A DNA stretch of 64,000 nt from Telopea speciosissima (lineage: Eukaryota > Streptophyta > Magnoliopsida > Proteales > Proteaceae), in contig NC_057918.1 in NCBI RefSeq assembly GCF_018873765.1, positions 9,742,862 to 9,806,861 on the forward strand, written 5' to 3'. Positions 38,085 through 48,914 of this stretch are shown here, in pieces; position 1 is the stretch's first letter; every line of letters begins with the position of its first letter. The notes under the pieces were generated by a model that was not told where the DNA came from, did no database searches, and saw nothing but the letters and a program-made list of their open reading frames with translations. The position numbers and the translations under genes are program-made.

Positions 38085-38575
38085 GTTTGGCCTATTTGGA
38101 GAGGTGAACTTACAAAAAAACTCTTGGAAAAATAATTTGCTTTGTCGGTTGATGTGGTACTTTAAAATCTCATATTTTCTATCTAAATTTAGTGGGACTT
38201 TGGTTACTGTTCATGAGAAAATAATTTTACTTTAACATTTTCACCCTAATAAAACCCCACCAACATGTGTGTTTCATCTTCTCAACAATCCCACCCCACC
38301 TTACAAACTGCGACGCCTTTGGATAGCAAATGGGTGGAAAAGTTGAGGTAAAATTGAGGTGAAGTTATTTTTTTTATGGACATTAACCACTTTGGATAAC
38401 AAATGGGTGGGATTTTGAAGTACCACATCAGTGGACAAAATAATTAATGATGTCCCCTGAGCTTTTGTAAGTTCACCACCCAAAATTAATCAAACAAGAT
38501 TGGGGTGGGATTTTAAAGTACCACATCAGTATTTTCCCACCCCACCCAAGTCCTCTCTAAACAAACGGAGCCTAA
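38085..38575. mobile_element. foldback/MITE cluster with inverted copies
   Basis: GATGTGGTACTTTAAAATCT near 38150 recurs inverted near 38505 (GATTTTAAAGTACCACATC) and again near 38412. GAGGTGAACTTACAAAA near 38100 is inverted near 38470. The outer ends (TTTGGCCTATTTGGAGAGG, and CTCTCTAAACAAACGGAGCC) are the typical GTTTGG-type termini. It is probably two nested related elements. Confidence 0.55.
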
Positions 38576-38579
38576 GGGT

Positions 38580-39000
38580 CCTTTACACATCCACTAGTTT
38601 GTTTGATCAACTATTCACATGGTCAAAATCCTCATATATAGTGATATAGGATCCATTTGATACAGGATCGATAAAGATGACTGATTGCCACCACCACCCC
38701 GCCATTGCCACCGCTGCAATCACCACCAACACCGCCACCAACTCCCACCACTATCACCCAAATTGAACCGAACGGTTTTGGGATCTATATTGGGATCAAA
38801 ATCGAGAACCTTCTTGCAATCGATCTACTAAAACCTAGAATTGAACTATATGAATGGAATAGTTTTGGGTGTTGATTATTAAATGAGATAGTATGGTTCT
38901 AGGGCGGCAGGTTTCCCAATGGATCTAGGCTTGAGAGATCAACAAGGAACCGATTGGCCTCGAAATCGCTTGGACACGTTTAAGATGCATATTTATTTAT
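38580..39000. other. non-coding, with a CCA-rich trinucleotide patch
   Basis: 38686-38758 is rich in CAC/CCA triplets (CCACCACCACCCCGCCATTG and similar). The rest is unremarkable AT-rich intergenic DNA with no recognisable gene. Confidence 0.4.
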
Positions 39001-39007
39001 GGGAAAA

Positions 39008-39187
39008 AAAAGGCTTCCAAGCTGCATGGCGCCTGCACCCTAACTCAAGAAGGGCGAAATAACTCCCCTACCTCCCTCCCGTGAAATGAAAAATCGTCCC
39101 TTTGTTGGATGCCCCGCGTATGCTCTCATTGGCTCCTATGCTGGTGCAAGGCCACACAACCTTGCAATGATCCCCCACCCTTTACTT
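39008..39187. mobile_element. MITE family A copy 7
   Basis: Left AAAAAGGCTTCCAAGCTGCA then TGGCGCCTGC. The right end read inward is AAAGGGTGGGGGATCATTGC then AAGGTTGTGTGGCC. The interior holds GCTCTCATTGGCTCCTATGC then TGGTGCAAGG. Confidence 0.65.
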
Positions 39188-39189
39188 AT

Positions 39190-40594
39190 TTAAGGTTTGT
39201 TAATATTTAAGATTTATAACTTTAACAAGAGTTATGTCATAATTACAAAGAAAACTAAGGATTACATATCAAAGGAGCGCTTATATTTGAGTATAATCGA
39301 ATCGTTCAGTTATTAAATAGGATTGGATCTTAGTTTTGAGATCATTTAACATATAGGACGATTTTAGGACTCACGAGAACTAGTAAGGAACCCGTCCCAA
39401 TTACCCAAGACCACGCCGTTGGACAACCTTACCAATTAAGGGAGATGGTTTAAGCCTTTTGAGTTTATCCAACACCATTGCTATCCGTAATTGGAAGTTC
39501 TACTTCTACATGTCCTTTTTTGTAAAAAATTTGGGTAAAGAAAGTTTAACTTGTTCACTACCTAGATGATGTTGAGAAATTATATATATAGAGTCTAGTG
39601 GACCATTTGATAAGACTCTTTGTATCATAAACAAATGTTGCCAGCTAGGGATAGCTCCTGCCTCCATGCAACGGCAGCAGCCCTAATTTTGAATGTCACT
39701 AACTTTAGACCGAGTCTTTGCTTCTCGATTCAATAAAAATCAAACAAGAAAAGAAGTAAAAAAGAGAAAGAAAAGAAAAGAAAAGAAAAGAAAAGCAAAG
39801 CATGGGGGCAGAGGAGGGTCCCTACTTTGTTTTCACTTTGGAGTTTTATGTGTTACAACAAGACTAGAAGCATCTCATGCTGTTTTCATAAAGTTTGAAT
39901 GGACTGAAGACTAGTCACTCCTCACCAAAGAATGTAAAAGTTACCCCAAAAAATAAAAAAGAAAAGGAAATTAAATTAGAAGGTTTTTTAATTTAATTAA
40001 ATTAAAACTAAGGAGAGCATGAGATTAAGGTAGATGAGATCACCTTTAATTGGTGGAATTTGCTTTAGTTTTTTGGAACACAAAAATAGTTAACAAACCA
40101 AAGCCACCAAAGCATTGGATGATGGAGATTGTTTTGTTTACAAACCTTCTCATATCATGTATGGCTCTACTAGAACTTTTCTTGGGTTGTGTTCCATCTC
40201 TACTTCTCTTTTTGTAATATCTACTTGTTTGGTCTTTACATGAGCAAAGTAAAGATAATCTCATTTACCAATTCATGAATCTCTCTCTCTCTTTCTCCAA
40301 AAAATATTTAAAAGGATATGGGATTAATACTAAAGTGGGGTCTGCAAAGGTGGTTTAATCTCTCTCTCTCTCTCTCAGGATTCTTTTAAGTGTACTTTGT
40401 AAAGAGATAAGCTTAGCTAGCTTTTCTTGATCACCACCTCCCTTGCAACAATTTGTGTACTTCACTCTGCAAATTAAGATTTTTCTAATGGTATGAAAAA
40501 AAGTTATAATCCCATTCCAAAAAAACATACAAGATGGCTGGCATCTTGCAAATCTTTTGCTACACAAGTGAAGCTTCTCTCCTTCATCTAAGCC
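39190..40594. other. intergenic DNA 3' of the CLE gene
   Basis: It contains an (AAAAG)n run at 39765-39797 and two (CT)n tracts (40280-40292, 40362-40377), the latter within about 250 bp of the CLE stop codon and probably beyond its 3' UTR. No other gene is recognised. Confidence 0.4.
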
Positions 40595-40712
40595 CTAAGC
40601 CCTGCCAGGTGGCTGTTTAGACTTCCCTGCTTTCCTGAAAATTACCACAGTAAGAAAAATATATACTATTAGTCCAACACCAAAAATCTTGATTTGGGTC
40701 TCTACCCATCAC

Positions 40713-40754
<42 letters not shown>

Positions 40755-41680
40755 AACATAAATAATAAATAAACATAAATAAAAAAGAACACAATTGAGG
40801 TGTAATTAGGTAGCTTTGTTTTAGAATGATAGAGGGATGCGCCATTATATAGATAAAGTGAAGATGCAGAGACCCTGCTTTTCCTTTTAACTTCTATGAC
40901 TCAATAAGTGAAAAACAGAGTAAGGGACATTGAAACCTATGACTTGGGGCCCATGAAGAAGGTCACCAAATCAGATAATTAACATGAAAATCCATAAATT
41001 ATAATTGATTTTTATAATGAAAAGGAGGGGAAAAAAAAGGAGAGAGAGCAAATGATTTGATAGGGGGTTCATTAATCTAAAATTGGTGTTCACTGTTATA
41101 TTACACATTGAAAGAGAAATCATTGGAAATCTAAATGGGGTTTTCCAATAAAATTATTTTTGTGATCCATGCATACATGGCATATGACCAATATATAAAG
41201 AGGACAAAAATGGAAAAGCAATTTTGTGCCCTTCTAGGCAGCTAACTGTCTTTAGTTTCTTCTCATGAAAATAAGAGAAAGAATTGATCTTTGAAGAAAC
41301 TTTTGTTGAAGGCCACATGCTTTAAAGCTTGTGAGAATCAAGTTAAGTCATTTAAAAATGTTTCTTTTTTCTTTATTTTTGGTTTAAAAGACACCTATAT
41401 CCTTAATAAAAAAATGGGGTGAAATGTACCTGTTGTGAATGGGATCAGGGCCATTAGGAACCCTTCTCTTGCTCATGTAATTGAGATCTAAATCTGGATG
41501 ATCCACTCTCTTCTCTTGCTCCAATTGCTTGAAATTTCCTGGTGGAGAAGTAACAGTTGTTGTTGTTGTTTTGGAAGCTTCACTTGCTTGGATCTCAACC
41601 AACAACAAAAACCCAATAAAACCAACAAATAATACAAGAAACCTAAGGAAGTCCCTCAAAGACCCACTATGACGATCCAT
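40595..41680 (-). CDS. CLE25: CLE25/26-like signalling peptide precursor
   Basis: Precursor of a secreted 12-residue CLE peptide that signals through leucine-rich-repeat receptor kinases. Exons 41430-41680 and 40595-40634 join in phase 2 (CAACAG|GTACAT ... TTTCAG|GAAAGC), giving 291 nt, 96 aa. Residues about 11-32 are hydrophobic (LRFLVLFVGFIGFLLLVEI) and form the signal peptide. The predicted mature peptide RRVPNGPDPIHN lies near the end of exon 1, preceded by SK as in related precursors. Exon 2 adds a short basic tail (RKAGKSKQPPGRA), resembling the tail after the motif in Arabidopsis CLE25. CLE25 has RKVPNGPDPIHN, so one conservative change separates them; CLE26 has RKVPRGPDPIHN. A reading without the intron would replace the tail with YISPHFFIKD, which is less likely. 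The (GA)n tract at 40716-40748 lies in the intron. Confidence 0.9.
40716..40748. repeat. (GA)n microsatellite in the CLE intron
   Basis: About sixteen GA units (CU in the transcript) lie 80-115 bp upstream of the intron's acceptor site. Confidence 0.9.
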
Positions 41681-42270
41681 ATTATTTCTCCTTCTCCAGC
41701 TCCTTACAACTCCAAATCGGCTCCTTTCTTTCTACTTGTCTCTAGCTAGAAGAAGAGCTTGTACTTCAACAAGAGAGATGATGGACACAATATCAACACA
41801 ACCATGTTGTGTTGTGTTGTGTTGCAGAGATGATACTCTCAAGGAAGGAAGAGACGAAGAGAAGGCAAGGGAAGGGAAGGGAAGGGAAGGGAAGGGAAGG
41901 GAGAGTTGGCTACGGCAAGTATTTTAGTGTGGTGGTAGGAGTGGTTTGTTTTCTTTATAGGTGGAAGCGATTCTGTTGCACTTTCTCAAACCTTGAGAGA
42001 GGGAGAGAGAGAGAAGCTTAGCTGGTTTCGAACGTGACATGGAGCGAACCGCCTTAGCTTTATACCGATTGGGTCCAATACACTTTGCTTTGGTTTGTGT
42101 ATTTTCATGCACCTATAATAACCAAAAGGGTCCTCTTATTAGTGTTACGTACCCTTGAATTATGAGTAATTATACTTAACTAATTAAATTTAAGAAAACC
42201 TTGGGTCTTGTGCCCTTTTTTGATGAGGGACTCAGCTTTTGAACTCTCCATTATCTAAGGAGTGCTCGGT
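41681..42270 (-). promoter_or_regulatory. CLE gene 5' flank with two pentanucleotide microsatellites
   Basis: 41806-41824 is (GTTGT)n, and 41868-41903 is (GGGAA)n with seven or so perfect units. Read in the direction of the gene these become (ACAAC)n and a CT-rich (TTCCC)n tract, the kind of pyrimidine stretch common in plant 5' leaders. A TATAAAG lies near 42059-42065, but its use as a TATA box is unproven. Confidence 0.45.
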
Positions 42271-42276
42271 TAAAGG

Positions 42277-42691
42277 CAGGGGTGTCAAAGTTGGGACCGA
42301 ACCAGGTAAATCGATTCGAACCAAATAGAAATAGTCTGGACCAAATCGAGCCGAAGTCATATTGGACTGGTTTTCGACTTGGTGGATTAACACTCCAAAA
42401 CGAATCGAACAAACCCGAAAGAACCCAAAACCGGCTCAAACCCCTACAAAACCAAAACCAAGCTGATCTACCTGATAAGAAATCGATAACAACCCGAAAC
42501 CCATTAAAAATCATATTTTTTTCTTAGTTTATTTAATTGTGTATGGTAAACCGAACCCAAACCGGGCTGAAATTGAAACCGATGTAAACCAAAAACAAAT
42601 CGAGCCGAAACCAAACTTTTCCTATTGGTTTGGTTTCAATTTCACCATGCCCACACCAAAATCGACTCAAACCGACCGATTGACACCCCTA
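42277..42691. mobile_element. hAT-like MITE made of CGGTTTGG/CCAAACCG words
   Basis: Termini CAGGGGTGTCAA and, read inward from the right, TAGGGGTGTCAA. The flanks GTTAAAGG (left) and GTTAAGGG (right) form an 8-bp duplication with one mismatch. The interior is full of AACCGAACC and AAACCAAA words and non-coding, although long frames exist on both strands because of the repeats. Confidence 0.7.
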
Positions 42692-42703
42692 GTTAAGGGT
42701 ATG

Positions 42704-42990
42704 TAGGGTTGTCAATCCGTCAGTTTGGGCCAGTTTTGGTTCAGTTTCTCTAATCGGTGTAAAAAATGTGATTTTTTTGAATGTTGGACTGGTTGGACTG
42801 GTGCTGGTTTTTATAGGGCTATATCGTTTTGGGTTCGATTTTGATCGGATTTTCTATGATTGGTTGGATGTCTTATCAGTTTCGGTGCGATTCAATTTAG
42901 GTTCGATTTCACAAAAACCCTAATCCAAAACCAATCCTACATATTTCGGTTTCTATTCGGATTGGGTCAGTCTAGGGTTGAACACCCCTA
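42704..42990. mobile_element. second hAT-like MITE adjacent to the first
   Basis: The left terminus TAGGGTTGTCAATCCGTCAG and the right terminus read inward, TAGGGGTGTTCAACCCTAG, are imperfect inverted repeats. The interior has GGTTCGATT and TCGGTTTC words. Its right flank GTTAAGAGTATC resembles its left flank GTTAAGGGTATG. Confidence 0.6.
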
Positions 42991-43719
42991 GTTAAGAGTA
43001 TCAGTTTGTACTCCACATATAGTGGAGCATATATATAGGGAGGGTATCGAAACTCAACTTTAAAGAATCAAATTAATCTTTCCCCAATCTATCTTGAGAA
43101 TTTGATTATGAATTCCCATTATCTAATTTGTTTCTTTTTCTCTTCTTCTTCTTCTTCTTTGTTAATTATCTATGTTTCCTTGTAAAGTATTGAATTAAAA
43201 TGTAAGATAAAGCAGATGTTCATAGATAATTTTATGACGACTAAAAGGGCTAAATTTGAATTGGTTATAGGTAGGTGTCCTAGCTAGCTGAGCCCTTTTG
43301 GTCAGATCCATTGATCGAATTGAAGAGGCCAGGTGACCACACCACAGAGGACCAATCTAAAATTGTCACACTTCCTTGTATTTGAAGTCTCGAAGGAACT
43401 CTATAATAGGTCACTGAGTTGCCCCCCTTCCAAAGCAAGACAAGAACCAGTCTTTTATGTCAGCAATTAAGGATTATGAAACTTCTGTATTTGTAGTTCT
43501 CCTATGAAGCACTTAAACAAAATCTCAAGGCTTTTAAGATTAGGTTTTGTCCGTTCTTTGCTTTTCAGGGTACGAATCCAAATTTTAATTTTCTTAAGGA
43601 TCTCCAATGATTTTATCTTCCAAATCATTTAGAATATTCATTAATTATATCTTTGATCATGGTCCAGGTTAATTTGACACGTTTTTACTGTATCAATTAT
43701 CAATATAGATAATGGGAAA

Positions 43720-43905
43720 AAGAGCCCAATCCATATCCTCTTTAAGGATCCGGATCCTCTCCTAAGAAGGCATCGCCCAATGAGCATCCAACGGCTGGGC
43801 TGCTTGGGTGTATGCTGGGATGTGTGCCAGACAGCTCAACCGTTGGATGCCTCATTGGAAACTCATTGGGTGATCTACTCATTGGAGAGGATTCGATCCC
43901 CTCTT
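43720..43905. repeat. palindromic foldback element
   Basis: GGATCCGGATCCTCTCC on the left pairs with GGAGAGGATTCGATCC on the right. CGCCCAATGAG pairs with CTCATTGGGTGA, and CATCCAACGG with CCGTTGGATGC. The whole can fold into one long hairpin. It is non-coding. Confidence 0.65.
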
Positions 43906-43909
43906 TAAT

Positions 43910-44110
43910 CCCTAATACTCTCTCCCCACAATGTTAGTGTAGGGATAGTTTCCCATGTCCTCTCTCATCCTGACATTCTCTCTCCTTCCTAATCACGAGC
44001 CACATTGTCGGTGTGGGGATGATTTCCCGCATCTTCTCTAATCCCTGATACTATCCCTCATCTCTAATTAGTGTGGCATGAGAGATTTCCCACCCCGCCC
44101 TCCCTAATTC
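43910..44110. repeat. diverged tandem repeats
   Basis: Three loosely similar 60-70-bp units share GTGTGGGGAT/GTGTAGGGAT followed by TTTCCC and CTCTAATCC-type phrases. They have no coding content. Confidence 0.45.
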
Positions 44111-46130
44111 TGGCGGCATTGGAAACCCTCTCCCAAAGATAGATAAAACATCTAAAGCTACACTGGCTTGAGTACCCATCACAAATGGTTAATGACAATC
44201 AACATAATCAATCAAGGTCCACCAATGCTATTTGAATGAAATCTGATGCTTGTGAACTTGATTCCTAGAGCTTCCCCTTTAATCACTTAAACCATTGAGT
44301 TATGTGGGTTTATTTGATTCAATATCAATGGTGTTTTAGAAGATAAGATCGACCTTAGGGAATATATAAATAGATGAACAGGACTGCATATAACAAAGAG
44401 ATATATATGGAGATTTGAGTGAGAATAGAGTACAGGAGGAAGCTGGTTCCTCAGACATAAGCCTTGACTTGGGGAATATTTGAACACTAACATTACTCCA
44501 TATGGATAGAGCATATTGCACATTAATCTGGTCCAGCCTTATCCATACTCAATGAATCTCACATTATGTTCATGAAAGTTTTGTGTTCCAAGAATCAGAA
44601 ATCTTTGTCTGATAATGGCTTCTCAGGTAAGGATGATAAATTAGTATTCAAGGGGCCCCTGAAATGCTTGTTCTTGCTTCAAATTGCGGCTCACAGTAAA
44701 GATCGCGCCGGCTGTCAAACATTACTAAAAGGTGATCACTCTTTCGAGGTTTCTGGACAAATCTAAATTTGGGATAGAATCCATCTTTGAGAAGGCTCTA
44801 TCAAATCAGTTCTATCAAGTGAACCAGCATCCTAGGCAACTCCATTAATAAAACTATAAAGTGTTTTCTCCCACTAAAGAGCTTGAGATCTCCTTGAAGA
44901 AGTTACTGTCCAAGAAAATTTCTCTGTAGTTATCAAAGTTGGGACAGACAGCATCAGACAATCGCTTTTCAAGCTTAGAGATGATTCTATTTCTATCAAT
45001 GAAACCATAACAAATATATATGGTTCAATTATACTTTGGGCCCCCTGATCACTTCCAGTACTTCTTTTCTTTTCCATAAATTTTGAGTGCTCACTGTAGC
45101 ATTGGACTCCAAACCCTAATTGTCATGGGTTATGGGTTAAATTTAAACAATGAACAATGCACCACCATTTGAGTACTGGGTAGGTCTTAATGGAGAGGAA
45201 GACTTACTAGAATTCAGACTGAAGAACAATAAAGGAGGCCATTAGATAGAACCCTAACACCTTCTTGGTTAAATCTTAAGATGGCTGACCTGTTCTTTAT
45301 AGCAGTGATGAAAATATATTAGGGGCAAGAGCACTCCAACGAGCTACTACATTATATTCTTTACAACAATGAGTGAAATATATTTCTAGAAAATATGAAA
45401 CTATAGACATGCAAGTCTAGAAAATGAGAACCTAAAATGATGTAGGAAACGACTGGAAATCACACAACATAAAGACTTACATGGTTCGACAAGATTGCCT
45501 ATGTTCACAGTGAGATATGATCTGCTTCTTAACTATCAATGGAGAATAGGGTTAGAGCCGCTAGTCCTCTCACCTCTTTCAGATCGATTACAAAGAAAGA
45601 AAGAACCTTTGCTACAAATATATAGCAACACCCTTTATCATCAGTTTATCGAAATACCCATTTAGCCCTAAAAAAATGTCCAACGGGGGAAATCAACATA
45701 CTAATGCAAGCGACAAAATACAAGACATCGTACCACAACAGAAAGATATTCTTGATATGACTTAAATCTATGAAAATGATGTTAAAACTATTCGATCTCA
45801 TACAACAAGATGGAAGATCTCCTGTGGACTTGATTAAATGAAATGATCCAGACAAAAAGCATTGGAGAAAGTTGGATTTCTTCCTCTCCATGATGTGACC
45901 TTATGAATGGACTTGATCCAAAAGCTTTTACTTGGTTTCCCACTAATTCTGAATGGAGAAAAATGAGAAATACCATAGAGGATTCCAATCTACTTTAATA
46001 CCCATACCCTATATTATATTGACAAGAATCCTTTGTTTGCATATTTAAAAATGAATGTCCAATTGGGCCCAATATGTAGATGGGCCTCCTTGAATCATAA
46101 TAAGGTCCCAAATAATGTATGACTATGACA
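44111..46130. other. intergenic, no gene seen
   Basis: Short frames on both strands lack domains. 45430-45640 has a copia-LTR-like phrase (ACATGGTTCGACAAGATTGC). Nothing else is recognised. Confidence 0.35.
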
Positions 46131-46400
46131 GTCATCAATTAAACCAAAACCAAACCGTTAAGGTAAAGTTCAGTTACGGTCTGGTTCGGTTGCATGTTTT
46201 TATCAGGTTGGCTTAAATACAAAAAACACATTTTTAACGGGTTCGTCGAACTGTTTTTCGATTTCGCTTGCATCAGTTTCAGTTTCTATCGTTTCTAAAA
46301 TACCGAAACCGAACCTGAACAATAAACATTTGGTTTGGTTTTTCTGGTCGGTTTGATCAGTCCAGCCAGTTTTTGGACTAGAAATTGACACTTGATGTAT
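46131..46400. mobile_element. degenerate hAT-like MITE remnant (CCAAACCG type)
   Basis: It has the same word composition as 42277-42691 (AAACCAAACCG, GGTTCGGTT, TTGGTTTGG). The right side has TTGACAC near 46386, but matching termini are not intact. Confidence 0.45.
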
Positions 46401-47039
46401 ACCCTTTTATGGACACTAATTACAAATTACAGTAATCACTATTCAGTAATGAGGGAGGGACAGGTTCACTTAACCAGCTTCCCCTTCTCACACACACTCT
46501 GAGAGTAGTCAGTATTCTAGGGGCCCCACCTCCCACTATTGGATCAAAATCTCTTCTTCTTTTATGGGATTTGTACATGACACCTTTGCACATTGTTCCC
46601 TCAAATCCACAATTTAAAAACTGGTCTTTATAAGTGCTGATTCCATGCCACGGAAACCAATAGATTTGTAGGACAAAAGCTTTCACTTTTATGCTTAAGC
46701 ACACACACCTTCCTTGATAGTAATAAAGAAGCATCGCAAGTGGTGTCTGTTTATGACTCCTTTTTTCCGTACAAGCTTCTTTATATAAATATTAATTTTG
46801 CTTAATTGGGGGGTTCTTTAATTTGTATGGGTGAAGAAGCTTAATTTATTACTCTACTATTAAGCTTTCTTTTCTTGGAGGCTCAGAAAAGAAACAATCT
46901 ATCTTCTCAATCCTCTCTCTCTTCCCTTTAAGTATTTATATTCAAACAATAAAGATGATTGGTGGTTAGTTGTTAGTTATTCGCACGAATATAGAGTTTA
47001 TACAAATGTGGCCATGCGCGTGCGCTCACGTGCGAGCAC

Positions 47040-47085
<46 letters not shown>

Positions 47086-47195
47086 CATAAACATATCAAT
47101 TTTAATTGTAAAATGCTGTAAGGTGACGCGAATAACTTTTTATGCGTTTCATTATTAATCTTTTTGTGGGTGAAAGCTTGTTATTCTAAATCTTT
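46401..47195. other. intergenic with a (GA)n microsatellite
   Basis: 47043-47081 is a long (GA)n run, preceded by a GC-rich alternating stretch (CATGCGCGTGCGCTCACGTG). No gene is recognised. Confidence 0.45.
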
Positions 47196-47282
47196 AGGCT
47201 CCGTTTGGCTGGAAAGGTTTGAAAGTAAAATCAAATCAATAATAAAGTGAAAATTTTTATAATCATTACCATACATGATTGT

Positions 47283-47390
47283 CTGGAAATAGTCTCTCTG
47301 TGAAAACAAGGGTAAGGCTACATACATTATGCCCCTCCCCAGACCCCGTAGTGGTGGGAGCCTCTTGCATTGGGTATGGCTTTATATTTT
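47283..47390 (+). mobile_element. 5'-truncated Au-type SINE
   Basis: The plus strand carries the 3' body of the SINE seen at 1464-1626: GGAAATAGTCTCTCTGTG, GGTAAGGCTACATACATTAT, CCTCCCCAGACCC, TGGTGGGAGCCTCTTGCATT, GGGTATGGC. The tRNA-like head with box A/B is missing. Confidence 0.7.
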
Positions 47391-47734
47391 TTATTACTAT
47401 CTCCAAAACCAAAACATATCAAATTTGGTTATTAAATTTTACTTTATTTTACAATCCAATTCTTGAGTTAAAAAGTAAAATAAAATTTCTATTTTAGAAG
47501 TATATTTACCAAAGGGGGAGCGCACAATATGCTGCCAATTTACATCGGCATCTCGCATGCCAAGCCAAAAGATTCACAAGAGGGAGTGCATTATAATTTG
47601 TATACAAAGGGACCCACATAATTCGAGATAGAGAATGCCAGAGTATAAGACAACGTGCACTACTAGCAGCATGCTCATCATTTTCTCTTTACCAAATGTA
47701 GTAAAGAGTTTTTGTTAGATTACACAATCATGAT

Positions 47735-47836
47735 TATAAAAAGGATGAGGGATACCCAAGCATCCAACATGGGGGTGGGGTGATCAATGTCTGGGCATAG
47801 GGGGTGTGAGACCAAGCAACATCTTTTTCCCTAATA
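47735..47836. mobile_element. MITE family A copy 8 (internally deleted)
   Basis: GCATCCAACATGGGGGTGGG then GTGATCA is the same phrase as in copy 2 (6000-6025). It ends in GTGAGACCAAGCAACATCTT then TTTCCCT, which matches the family terminus. The left end is uncertain. Confidence 0.55.
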
Positions 47837-47856
47837 AAAATTTCTTTTTATTTTTG

Positions 47857-48093
47857 AAGAGCTATGTTTGGTCACAGGAGAAGGAAATTGAAGGGAAAAT
47901 AATTGCATTTCATGTAAAATATGTTTCACTTTCTAGAGAAATATCTGCATTTCCCTTGCAACTAAACACCAAAAGTGCTTTTTCTTATAAAATATATTTT
48001 ACTTCTCCGAAAAATATATGTATTTTCCTTGCAACTAAACAGAACCAACAAGATTTTATTTCCCTTTACTTGCAACCAAACAGAGCCCTAGAT
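47857..48093. mobile_element. MITE with GTTTGGT termini and internal repeats
   Basis: Left GAGCTATGTTTGGTCACAGG pairs with the right terminus read inward, TAGGGCTCTGTTTGGTTGCA. The phrase TTCCTTGCAACTAAACA/TTACTTGCAACCAAACA and related occurs three times inside. It is non-coding. Confidence 0.6.
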
Positions 48094-48914
48094 ATAGAAT
48101 GTATCCGTCTCACCCAATTCCTTCACGAGTTACGCTAAACCCATAACAAATATACCCATTTGATGAATTACATCAAAAGCAAAGCACTACGCAGATCAAA
48201 CTTTAGAGTGGTACCCTATCTCTTTAGTGGGCCCTTCCATACCCAATGTTCTATGGGCTGGGCCTGGACCGGGACCGATTCAAGTCACACTCTCAATGAC
48301 CTTAATCCTCCTTTCTTTCTCTTGGAGCAGTTTTTAGGTCTGCCTGTGTCTCTAATTTCCCTCACGTTTTCTTTTTTCATTTACATTTCTTATTCATTCA
48401 TCTATTAAAGCATTTGAAGGGGTAAATAAGGTTGAGATTATAGAGGAAAATTAAAGTATGTTAACCCACTGACATGATTTACTAATTTCCAAGAAATCCA
48501 ATTCTTATATAGAAATGCCATGGACCATTGAGTTTTGAACACAGATTGCACCCTAAATCATCAGGTTGGGCATAAAGTTTACCTGTCGTCACATACTGTG
48601 TTGCAACCTCTTTGTCTCCTCCCAAAAAAGCACCGCACATGGTGGCGTCCAACAGAAATCTGTATCCAGTGGAGATCTGTTTGAACATTGGTTGTAATTT
48701 CTAAATAGGGATGATAGTTTATTTCTCATAATAAAAACACAAAATATGAAATACATGAGCAATAAGACAACCTCTATTTCCTCTTGAATGAAATCAATAT
48801 GACACACATGAGCAAGCACACACTATAATGTACATGTGAGTGACCAATTGAAGCCATGCGAAAGGAAGCATAATGCCTTACAATGAGCCTTTTAATAATA
48901 CTGTTGTTTCCTTC
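48094..48914. other. 3' flank of the RsmD-like gene, non-coding
   Basis: This includes presumed 3' UTR near 48914. A minus-strand frame at 48482-48688 has no recognisable domain. Nothing else is seen. Confidence 0.4.

Noticed and set aside
42251-42527. Long frames on both strands rich in Asn, Arg, Phe and Gly
   Set aside because: They arise from repeated CCAAACCG words in a MITE.
44566-44766. 66-aa plus-strand frame
   Set aside because: No recognisable motif, flanking exon or conserved feature.
48482-48688. 68-aa minus-strand frame downstream of the RsmD-like stop codon
   Set aside because: No recognisable motif; it is outside the conserved protein, which ends at 48915.
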